12,604 nucleotides of DNA, from positions 1 to 12,604 of the forward strand of contig CAMYKJ010000033.1 of NCBI GenBank assembly GCA_947258945.1, given 5' to 3'. Under the pieces are notes generated by a model that saw only the letters and a program-made list of their open reading frames with translations, did no database searches and was not told the origin of the DNA. Source of the stretch: an uncultured Ectothiorhodospiraceae bacterium. GTDB lineage: Bacteria > Pseudomonadota > Gammaproteobacteria > UBA9214. How positions within the stretch are numbered: position 1 is the stretch's first letter; each line of letters opens with the position of its first letter. Shown piece after piece: positions 1 through 6,471 of the stretch. The translations under genes and the position numbers were made by a program.

Positions 1-606
1 GCGTTCGGCGGTATCGGCGGTATCGCGATCGGTTTTGCCGCCAAGGACCTGCTGGCCAATTTCTTCGGCGGACTGATGATCTACCTCGACCGGCCGTTCT
101 CCGTGGGTGACTGGATACGCTCGGAAGACCGCGAGATCGAGGGGACGGTGGAACAAATCGGCTGGCGACTGACGCAGATCCGTACCTTCGACAAGCGGCC
201 CATTTATATTCCCAACGGTATTTTCTCGACCATTGCAGTTATCAATCCGTCGCGCATGACGCGCCGCCGGATTTACGAAACCATCGGTGTTCGCTATGAC
301 GACGTGCAGCAACTGCCGGCGATCCTCGACGAGATCCGCCAGATGCTCACCAATCATCCGGATATCGATCACGAGCAGACGCTGATGGTGAATTTCAACC
401 GGTTTGGTCCTTCATCGCTCGACTTTTTCATCTATACCTTCACGCATACCACCGTGTGGACGCGATTCCACGAGATTAAACAGGATGTGTTGCTGAAGAT
501 CAGTGACATCATTGTCGCGCACGGTGCCGAGATCGCCTACCCGACCTCCACGGTGCATGCACCGGAGCTGGAACAGGCCGTCGCCCATGCCCCTCACACA
601 GGCTGA
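1..606 (+). CDS. MscS-family mechanosensitive ion channel, C-terminal part (5' end outside window)
   Basis: The reading frame is open from the first base and codes for 201 residues before TGA at 604-606. The first in-frame ATG (76) lies inside the conserved core, so it is not the true start. The visible protein opens with the Gly/Ala-rich pore helix (TM3) characteristic of MscS channels (AFGGIGGIAIGFAAKDLLAN), followed by the FFGGL..Y.DRPFSVGDWI segment, the EGTVEQIGWR.T.IRTFD beta-domain motif and the IPNG motif. The rest is a soluble alpha/beta domain and a short tail. The DRPFSVGDWI wording resembles the larger YnaI/YbdG-type channels more than E. coli MscS itself, but the missing N-terminus prevents a decision. 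Family members sit in the inner membrane and release solutes under hypo-osmotic stress. The end overlaps hpt by 20 bases. Confidence 0.93.
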   Translation, partial: AFGGIGGIAIGFAAKDLLANFFGGLMIYLDRPFSVGDWIRSEDREIEGTVEQIGWRLTQIRTFDKRPIYIPNGIFSTIAVINPSRMTRRRIYETIGVRYDDVQQLPAILDEIRQMLTNHPDIDHEQTLMVNFNRFGPSSLDFFIYTFTHTTVWTRFHEIKQDVLLKISDIIVAHGAEIAYPTSTVHAPELEQAVAHAPHTG

Positions 607-1186
607 ACTCAACCGGATTCGCGCCAACGCGGTGCAGCTGCATGGCCCCGGGGATATTCATGCCGCGCTGGACCGCATGGCCATGGAAATCACCACCGCG
701 CTGGGCGAGTCCCTGCCGGTCGTCCTGTGTGTCCTGACCGGCGGTATAATCCCGACCGGACACCTGCTGACGCGGCTGTCTTTTCCGCTCGAGACGGATT
801 ATCTCCATGCCACGCGCTACCGGGGCGAAACCGGCGGACCGGAAGTTCGCTGGGTCTCTGAACCCGGCATATCACTCGAGGGGCGTACCGTACTGGTCGT
901 GGACGACATCCTGGACGAAGGCCATACACTGGCGGACGTGCTTGAATTTTGCAGGGCAGCCGGTGCCGACAGGGTCTACAGCGCAGTGCTGATAGAGAAG
1001 CGGCATGACCGGCGTGCCGACGCTGTGCATGCCGACTTTGCCGGCCTCGAGGTCGAGGACCGCTATGTGTTCGGTTTCGGCATGGATTACCGGGGTTACC
1101 TGCGCAATCTCAACGGTATTTTCGCGCTTGGCGAAAACGACACGGGCATGGATGAACAGGCAACGCAACCATGGCAAGACCCATGA
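587..1186 (+). CDS. hpt: Hypoxanthine-guanine phosphoribosyltransferase
   Basis: The 199-residue product transfers phosphoribose from PRPP to hypoxanthine or guanine in cytosolic purine salvage. The PRPP-binding loop is plain at residues 103-114 (LVVDDILDEGHT), preceded by the CVLTGGIIPTGHLL segment (48-61) and LHATRY (73-78), and followed by the C-terminal GMDYRGYLRN..GIFA block. The wording matches the Pseudomonas-type Hpt of about 185 residues; about 15 extra residues lie at the C-terminus. I chose ATG 587 because residues further upstream in this frame are unlike the family and only mirror the channel gene. No good Shine-Dalgarno lies at the right distance (a GGAG is about 19 bases away), so translation may be coupled to the channel gene. 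The stop overlaps the next start as ATGA. Confidence 0.93.
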   Translation: MPLTQAELNRIRANAVQLHGPGDIHAALDRMAMEITTALGESLPVVLCVLTGGIIPTGHLLTRLSFPLETDYLHATRYRGETGGPEVRWVSEPGISLEGRTVLVVDDILDEGHTLADVLEFCRAAGADRVYSAVLIEKRHDRRADAVHADFAGLEVEDRYVFGFGMDYRGYLRNLNGIFALGENDTGMDEQATQPWQDP

Positions 1187-1926
1187 CTGATCTGGCAATC
1201 ATCGGTGGTACCGGGCTGACGCGCGTGCAGAAGCTCGCTATCGAACGGCGCGAGGTGATGCATACGCCCTATGGCGAGCCTTCCGGGGCGCTGACCTTCG
1301 GTGAGCTGTATGGGCGGAATGTCGCCTTCCTGCCCCGCCATGGCTATGGTCATACAATCCCGCCCCACATGGTAAATTACCGGGCCAACCTGTGGGCCCT
1401 GAAACAACACGGGATACAGCGTGTTATTGCCGTGTGTGCAGTCGGCGGCATACGCGCTGACCTGGTGCCGCCCTCGATCGTGATTCCGGACCAGATCATC
1501 GACTACACCTGGTCGCGCAACCATACGTTTTTCGAATCGGACCTGACCGAGGTAACGCATATCGACTTTACCGAACCGTACTGTAACGAGATGCGGGCAC
1601 AGCTGCTGGATGCGGCCGGCAAGGCGGGTGTGGAGGTGTTTGCTTCGGGTACCTACGGTGCCAGCCAGGGGCCCCGCCTGGAAACCGCGGCTGAAATCGA
1701 CCGCATGGAGCGTGACGGCTGCCATATGGTCGGCATGACCGGCATGCCGGAGGCGGCGCTCGCCCGTGAGCTGGACCTGTGCTACGCGGTGATTGCGGTG
1801 TCGGCCAATGCCGCCGCCGGCCGCCACGATGGCGCGATCAGCATGGAGGTGATCGACAGAAACCTGACCGTCGGGATGGAGAAGGTGCGGGCGATACTCG
1901 AGCAGGTTATCACGACGACCTGCTAG
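1183..1926 (+). CDS. S-methyl-5'-thioinosine phosphorylase (MTAP/PNP family)
   Basis: The 247-residue protein belongs to the MTAP branch of the purine nucleoside phosphorylases. It shows IIGGTGL (6-12), the phosphate-site FLPRHGYGH (49-57), NYRANLWALK (65-74), SQGPRLET (161-168) and the MTGMPEAALARE block (185-196). Close wording to P. aeruginosa PA3004 (for example the VTHIDF and NYRANLWALKQ stretches) suggests it cleaves 5'-methylthioinosine to hypoxanthine and 5-methylthioribose-1-phosphate rather than acting on the adenosine form. Asn209 lies where 6-oxopurine-specific enzymes carry Asn and MTA phosphorylases carry Asp; I place this by eye. ATG 1183 gives a 4-base ATGA overlap with hpt and an N-terminus like PA3004; an in-frame ATG at 1171 would add four residues. 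Substrate specificity is inferred from similarity. The stop meets csiV tail to tail. Confidence 0.9.
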   Translation: MTDLAIIGGTGLTRVQKLAIERREVMHTPYGEPSGALTFGELYGRNVAFLPRHGYGHTIPPHMVNYRANLWALKQHGIQRVIAVCAVGGIRADLVPPSIVIPDQIIDYTWSRNHTFFESDLTEVTHIDFTEPYCNEMRAQLLDAAGKAGVEVFASGTYGASQGPRLETAAEIDRMERDGCHMVGMTGMPEAALARELDLCYAVIAVSANAAAGRHDGAISMEVIDRNLTVGMEKVRAILEQVITTTC

Positions 1927-2636
1927 GGCGATGCCGGCCCGGCTGTATCGTCCACCGCCTGCGGAGCGGTGTCTGCGGCCGCTGGCTCGCCCGGGCCGGT
2001 CTGTTCCGCCGTGTTCTCATCCACTGTCTGTGCGGGCGTGCGGTAGGGTGTGACCAGCGCCAGCACGCCGAAGCGTGGATGGTCGAAATAGTGCAAATCA
2101 CTGCTCTTGATGCGGCGTTTTTCGGTCAGCCGGTAGGCGGGCATAGTGACCGGGCCGTCAGTGTAGTGGCCGGAGGGTTGCGTAGCGACCTCCTTCAGCA
2201 GCAGGTCCATATCCAGGTGCAGATAGCGCCCGCGGACCAGCCGGACGCTGCCTTCGACGCTGTTACGGTTGTCATCGGCATGCGCGTTCACGCGGTAATC
2301 GACCGCCCGCGACGTGCTGTAGGCCAGCTGGCGCCAGGCACGATGATACAGCACCGTATATTCACCGCCCTGCTGCAGGCTGTAGCGGACGGGCTTCAGC
2401 CGGAAGCTTGATGAGGACAGCTCGGTGAAGCGGTTTTGCCGGTACTCCCCCGGCGCCCGGGCCGTTGCGGCATCCGGCTGTTGCCAGACTTCACCCTGGT
2501 CAGACCGGGTATTGTGCGTGAAGATGATGATCTCCACGTCGTACAGCTGCGATGCTGCCACCGCCGGGGCAGGTCCTGCACACAGCACGAGCAGGGCAAG
2601 CAGACAGCGACGGAAGGTGGATATTCGAATAGGCAT
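1923..2636 (-). CDS. csiV: CsiV-family periplasmic protein
   Basis: The 237-residue product has a clear Sec signal peptide: a basic start (residues 4-10), a hydrophobic core LLALLVLC (12-19) and an Ala-rich cleavage site near AVAA (25-28). The mature part begins with the CsiV-like YDVEIIIF strand. It continues with FRLKPVRYSL..GGEYTVLYHRAWRQ (78-103), a segment rich in beta strands typical of the family, and HYFDHPRFGVLALVTPY (182-198). CsiV of Vibrio cholerae is a periplasmic peptidoglycan-binding protein needed for signalling by non-canonical D-amino acids; whether that role holds here is unknown. Position immediately downstream of mfd supports the family call. Residues from about 199 to the end are a low-complexity Thr/Ala/Glu/Pro tail, probably disordered. 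The start lies 3 bases after the mfd stop. Confidence 0.85.
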   Translation of the reverse strand: MPIRISTFRRCLLALLVLCAGPAPAVAASQLYDVEIIIFTHNTRSDQGEVWQQPDAATARAPGEYRQNRFTELSSSSFRLKPVRYSLQQGGEYTVLYHRAWRQLAYSTSRAVDYRVNAHADDNRNSVEGSVRLVRGRYLHLDMDLLLKEVATQPSGHYTDGPVTMPAYRLTEKRRIKSSDLHYFDHPRFGVLALVTPYRTPAQTVDENTAEQTGPGEPAAADTAPQAVDDTAGPASP

Positions 2637-2639
2637 GTT

Positions 2640-5600
2640 TCAGTTGTCCCGGAGCAGGTTGTGCGGATTACCGGCAAGCATGTCAAGCAGGTTGCCAACT
2701 GTATCAAATCGCAGCGGGTCTGTGGAAAAATCGCCGCTCAGCCGCAGCCCGGTGCCGCCATCGAAGCGGAACTGCTGCGGTCGGTCCTGGACGAGACCGA
2801 TCAGACCTTCGGTGTCGATTTGCGGGGCATCGGTGAACTGCACCCGACCTTCGCGATTGCCGAGTTCGATTTTCCGTAAACCCATGGGCGCGGCCAGCAG
2901 CTTGAAGGCGGTGATGCGGAACAGGTTCCTGGCGGGCTGCGGTAACAAGCCGAAGCGGTCGATCATCTCGACCTGGAGTTCGTCCAGCGCCTCCGGGGAC
3001 GAGGCGCCGGCGATCCGCTTGTACAGGACCAGGCGGGTGTGCACGTCGGGAATATAGCTGTCCGGCAGCAGGGACGGCACCTGCAGGTCGATCTCCGGCC
3101 CCTGGTGCAGGGGTGTGTCGAGTTCCGGTGTACGTCCTTCCCTGAGGGCGCTGACCGCACGCTCCAGCAGATCGGTATACAGTGAGAAGCCGATTTCGTG
3201 AATCTGGCCGCTCTGGTCCTCGCCGAGCAGTTCGCCGGCACCGCGAATTTCCAGGTCATGGGTGGCCAGGGTGAAGCCGGCACCGAGTGCCTCCATCGAT
3301 TCCACCGCCGCCAGGCGCCGGACGGCGTCCGCCGACATCGCACGGCGCGGCGGCGTGATGAGGTAGGCATAGGCGCGGTGATGCGAACGACCGACACGGC
3401 CGCGCAGCTGGTGCAGTTGCGCGAGTCCCAGCTTGTCGGCGCGGTTCATGATAATGGTGTTCGCCGTCGGTACGTCGATGCCGCTTTCAATGATGGTCGA
3501 GCACAGCAGCAGATTGAAGCGACGGTGGTAAAAATCCAGCATCACCTGCTCGAGGTCGCGCTCGCGCATCTGGCCGTGGGCAATGCCGATCTCCGCCTCG
3601 GGAACGATAGCGGCCAGCTCAACCGCCATGCGATCGATACTGGCCACATCGTTGTGCAGGAAATACACCTGCCCGCCGCGCTTGATCTCGCGCAGGCAGG
3701 CCTCCCTGATGATCGTCGTGTTCCACTCGCAGACGAAGGTCTTGATCGCGAGCCGGTTCGGCGGAGGCGTGCTGATGATCGACAGGTCGCGCATGCCGGC
3801 CAGTGACATATTGAGCGTGCGCGGTATCGGTGTCGCGGTCAGCGTAAGGATGTCGATTTCCGCGCGCAGTGCCTTGATCCTGTCTTTCTGGCGTACACCG
3901 AAGCGGTGTTCCTCGTCGATGATGAGCAGTCCCAGTCGCTTGAAATGCACATCGGCCTGCAGCAGCTTGTGGGTGCCGATGGCGATGTCCACGCTGCCGT
4001 CCGCCAGTCCCCGCAGGGTTTCCTGCTGCTCGGCGCGGCTGCGGAAACGCGACATCAGTTCAATGCGAATTGGCCAGTCGGAGAAACGGTCAAGGAAATT
4101 CTGGTAGTGTTGCTGCGCGAGCAGGGTAGTCGGCACCAGCAGTGCGACCTGCTTGCCGCCCTGCACGGCGAGAAATGCCGCGCGCATGGCCACTTCCGTC
4201 TTGCCAAACCCGACATCACCGCACACCAGCCGGTCCATCGGGGTTGCCGACTGCATGTCCGCCAGCACCTGGTCGATCGACACTTCCTGGTCCGGCGTCT
4301 CCTCGAACGGAAAGGTTGCAGCAAAGGCGGCGTAATCATCCTGCGGTGCGGCATATGCGTATCCCCGGCGGGCGGCACGGCGGGCATAGATGTCCAGTAA
4401 TTCGGCGGCCACGTCGCGAATGCGTTTGCCTGCCTTGCGCCGGGCACGTTCCCACTGGTCGCTGCCCAGCCGGTGCAGTGGTGCGTTCTCCGCTGTGGCG
4501 CCGGTGTAGCGGCTGATCCGGTCCAGGGAGGCGACCGGCACGTACAGCTTGTCGCCGCCGGCATACTCCAGTGCCAGATATTCGGTCTCGATGCCGCCGG
4601 CATCGATCGTTTCCAGACCGAGGTAGCGGCCGACACCGTGTTCCTCGTGTACTACCGGCGCATTGATCTCAAGATCGGTCAGGTTGCGGACGATCGCGGC
4701 CGGATCGCGTACCGGCCGGCGACGGCGTGCCTGCCGCGCGCGTTCGCCGAGCAGCAGGGTCTCGGGAATAACGGCCAGCGGCGGTGAGTCCAGTACAAAA
4801 CCCTGTTCCAGTGGTGCCACGCAGATGGCCTGCGGGGTATCCGCCCGGGTAAATTCCGCCCAGCCCGCAACACCCGTGGTGCGTATGCCGAAGCCACGCA
4901 ACTGTTCCTGCAGTATTTCGCGACGACCGGTTGATTCCGCGGTGAACAGGATCCGGCCATTAAGCTCGTTGATAAAACGCTGCAAGGCCGCGGCGGGCTG
5001 TTCCGCGCGCGGCCTGAACCTGACATCGGCCGGCAGGCGGGTGTCGTGTTGCCCGGTTGGCGCTGCGTCTGTCCCCCGAAAGGGGCTGACGCGAATGCGC
5101 GGGTGGCAGCCCAGCCGGTCATGGCACTGCGCCGCGTCGATGAACAGCGCTGCCGGTTCCAGCAGGGGGCGCTCGTGATCATGACGCAATGCAGCATAGC
5201 GTTCCCGAATCTGCGACTCGAAGGCATCGAAGGCGGATTCGGTGCCGTCGAGCTGGATGACGGTGGTATCGTCCGGCAGATAATCGAACAGGGTCGCCGT
5301 ATCCTCGAGAAACAGCGGCAGATAGTATTCGATGCCGGTCGGCGCTATCCGGTTGCTGACATTCCGGTAGATCGGACAGGCCTGGGGATCGCCTTCAAAC
5401 ATGGCGCGGAAGCGGCGCCGGAACAGTTTGATCGACGACTCGTCGAAGGGAAACTCGCGCGCCGGCAGGATACGGATGGCGTCCTGTACATCGAGCGAGC
5501 GCTGGTCCTCCGGATTGAAGGTCCTGATGGATTCGATCTCGTCATCGAACAGGTCGATGCGGTAGGGTGCGTCACTGCCCATCGGAAACAGGTCCAGCAG

Positions 5601-6140
5601 GGCGCCGCGCACCGCGAATTCACCATGCTCCATGACCTGTGAAACGCAATGGTAACCGGCCTGGTCCAGGTCCCCCCGTATCCGGTCAAGATCCAGGCGT
5701 TCCCCGGTCTGCAGCATCAGGCTGTTGCGGGTGACGAACTCAACCGGCGGCAGGCGCTGCATCAGGGTGGGTGCTGCCACGATCAGCAGTCCCCGTCCGA
5801 GCTGCGGCAGGCGGTAGAGTGTTGCCAGGCGTTCCGAGATGATGTCCTGGTACGGCGAGAAACCGTCGTAGGGCAGCGTTTCCCAGTCGGGGAAGATGAC
5901 CGCCGGAATGTCCGTGCCGCGACTGAAAAACGCGTAGTGATCGCGTAACTGCTCGGCCGCCTGCATGTCCGCCGTCACCAGCATCACCGGACCGGGCGCA
6001 GCATCCACTGCGTTGGCGATCGACAGCGACAGGCTGTCGCCCTGCAGGCCGGTCCAGACGCACTCCGTGCGTCCGTCCGGCATGACGGGCGCCCATAGCG
6101 ACCGTGGCAGGTCGGTGCTCAATGTTGACAGGGTTATCAA
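2640..6140 (-). CDS. mfd: Transcription-repair coupling factor Mfd
   Basis: The 1166-residue protein is close to the E. coli length (1148). Mfd is a cytosolic ATP-driven DNA translocase that pushes stalled RNA polymerase off lesions and recruits UvrA. The UvrB-like module lies at about 30-390 (PDWETLPYDGFSPYQDIISERL at 84-105; EHGEFAVRGALLDLFP at 171-186). The RNA-polymerase-interacting domain is at about 490-560 (VVHEEHGVGRYLGLE). The RecG-like translocase has Walker A GDVGFGKTEV (641-650), DEEH (742-745), LTATPIPRT (767-775), LRGRVGRS (912-919) and a TRG segment IRGAGELLGEDQSG (965-978). The C-terminal UvrA-binding-control domain fills about 1010-1150. The frame opens only after a stop at 6147-6149, so the first start is TTG 6140, with GAGACGG just upstream. 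The first ATG (codon 20, 6083) is the alternative. It sits between DUF2892 and csiV, probably in one operon. Confidence 0.98.
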   Translation of the reverse strand: MITLSTLSTDLPRSLWAPVMPDGRTECVWTGLQGDSLSLSIANAVDAAPGPVMLVTADMQAAEQLRDHYAFFSRGTDIPAVIFPDWETLPYDGFSPYQDIISERLATLYRLPQLGRGLLIVAAPTLMQRLPPVEFVTRNSLMLQTGERLDLDRIRGDLDQAGYHCVSQVMEHGEFAVRGALLDLFPMGSDAPYRIDLFDDEIESIRTFNPEDQRSLDVQDAIRILPAREFPFDESSIKLFRRRFRAMFEGDPQACPIYRNVSNRIAPTGIEYYLPLFLEDTATLFDYLPDDTTVIQLDGTESAFDAFESQIRERYAALRHDHERPLLEPAALFIDAAQCHDRLGCHPRIRVSPFRGTDAAPTGQHDTRLPADVRFRPRAEQPAAALQRFINELNGRILFTAESTGRREILQEQLRGFGIRTTGVAGWAEFTRADTPQAICVAPLEQGFVLDSPPLAVIPETLLLGERARQARRRRPVRDPAAIVRNLTDLEINAPVVHEEHGVGRYLGLETIDAGGIETEYLALEYAGGDKLYVPVASLDRISRYTGATAENAPLHRLGSDQWERARRKAGKRIRDVAAELLDIYARRAARRGYAYAAPQDDYAAFAATFPFEETPDQEVSIDQVLADMQSATPMDRLVCGDVGFGKTEVAMRAAFLAVQGGKQVALLVPTTLLAQQHYQNFLDRFSDWPIRIELMSRFRSRAEQQETLRGLADGSVDIAIGTHKLLQADVHFKRLGLLIIDEEHRFGVRQKDRIKALRAEIDILTLTATPIPRTLNMSLAGMRDLSIISTPPPNRLAIKTFVCEWNTTIIREACLREIKRGGQVYFLHNDVASIDRMAVELAAIVPEAEIGIAHGQMRERDLEQVMLDFYHRRFNLLLCSTIIESGIDVPTANTIIMNRADKLGLAQLHQLRGRVGRSHHRAYAYLITPPRRAMSADAVRRLAAVESMEALGAGFTLATHDLEIRGAGELLGEDQSGQIHEIGFSLYTDLLERAVSALREGRTPELDTPLHQGPEIDLQVPSLLPDSYIPDVHTRLVLYKRIAGASSPEALDELQVEMIDRFGLLPQPARNLFRITAFKLLAAPMGLRKIELGNREGRVQFTDAPQIDTEGLIGLVQDRPQQFRFDGGTGLRLSGDFSTDPLRFDTVGNLLDMLAGNPHNLLRDN

Positions 6141-6146
6141 GCCGTC

Positions 6147-6350
6147 TCAGATACGGTTGCCGTGTTCCTGGCCCTTGAAGCCGAGTTTTCTGAAGATCAT
6201 GTGGCTCGGGCAGATGCCCGTGATGCCTGCAAACAGCAGCACGGCCGGCGGCAGATACAGGAACCAGTGTACATTCTTGTAGCCGGTCAGCCAGATTCCG
6301 ACACCGATAAGTGCCGCAACTAAGATAAATACCATTCTGGTCGCACTCAT
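6147..6350 (-). CDS. Small DUF2892-type inner-membrane protein (YgaP-like transmembrane domain)
   Basis: This 67-residue protein has two hydrophobic helices, about residues 5-22 (RMVFILVAALIGVGIWLT) and 30-47, then a short basic tail (FRKLGFKGQEHGNRI). The GITGICPSHMIFRKLG end matches the C-P...LG signature of the DUF2892 / YgaP-TM family (PF11127), whose role is mostly unknown; in YgaP the same segment anchors a rhodanese. No rhodanese or other catalytic domain is attached here. ATG 6350 is chosen because AGGAG stands 7 bases upstream; the frame continues further upstream but without family resemblance. Its stop is 6 bases before the mfd TTG start, so it probably leads the mfd-csiV transcript. 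Confidence 0.85.
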   Translation of the reverse strand: MSATRMVFILVAALIGVGIWLTGYKNVHWFLYLPPAVLLFAGITGICPSHMIFRKLGFKGQEHGNRI

Positions 6351-6357
6351 AAGTTTT

Positions 6358-6362
6358 CTCCT
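6358..6362 (-). promoter_or_regulatory. Shine-Dalgarno AGGAG of the DUF2892 gene
   Basis: Read on the minus strand the sequence is GAGGAGAAAACTTATG. The AGGAG core lies 7 bases before ATG 6350 and fixes the start of the small membrane protein, ruling out a longer form. Confidence 0.8.
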
Positions 6363-6380
6363 CGGATTCCGTAACAGGTT

Positions 6381-6409
6381 TTGTGTGATTGCGGACAGTG
6401 GGATAGAAT
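6381..6409 (+). promoter_or_regulatory. Candidate sigma70 promoter for the RND/MMPL transporter gene
   Basis: A -10-like TAGAAT (6404-6409; 5 of 6 matches to TATAAT) lies 17 bases downstream of TTGTGT (6381-6386; 3 of 6 matches to TTGACA). The predicted start is near 6416, giving a leader of roughly 56 bases before ATG 6472. This rests on motif reading only; the -35 is weak. Confidence 0.35.
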
Positions 6410-6432
6410 CGTTTACCGGTCTGTCGATCGCT

Positions 6433-6461
6433 ATTATCCGCCAGCACGTCTCTGTATTCAA
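6433..6461 (-). promoter_or_regulatory. Candidate sigma70 promoter for the DUF2892-mfd-csiV transcript
   Basis: On the minus strand, TTGAAT (6461-6456; 4 of 6 matches to TTGACA) is followed after exactly 17 bases by GATAAT (6438-6433; 5 of 6 matches to TATAAT). The predicted start is near 6426, about 75 bases before the DUF2892 ATG. It points toward the plus-strand candidate promoter in the same gap. Motif reading only. Confidence 0.42.
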
Positions 6462-6471
6462 AGAAAAGAAA

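Noticed and set aside
10..30. Near-tandem repeat GGCGGTATC at the start of the window
   Set aside because: It is explained by codons for the Gly-rich pore helix of the channel (GGIGGI).
1096..1827. 243-codon open frame on the minus strand opposite hpt and the MTIP gene
   Set aside because: It is antisense to two well-supported genes, has no recognisable domain, and long antisense frames are common in GC-rich coding DNA.
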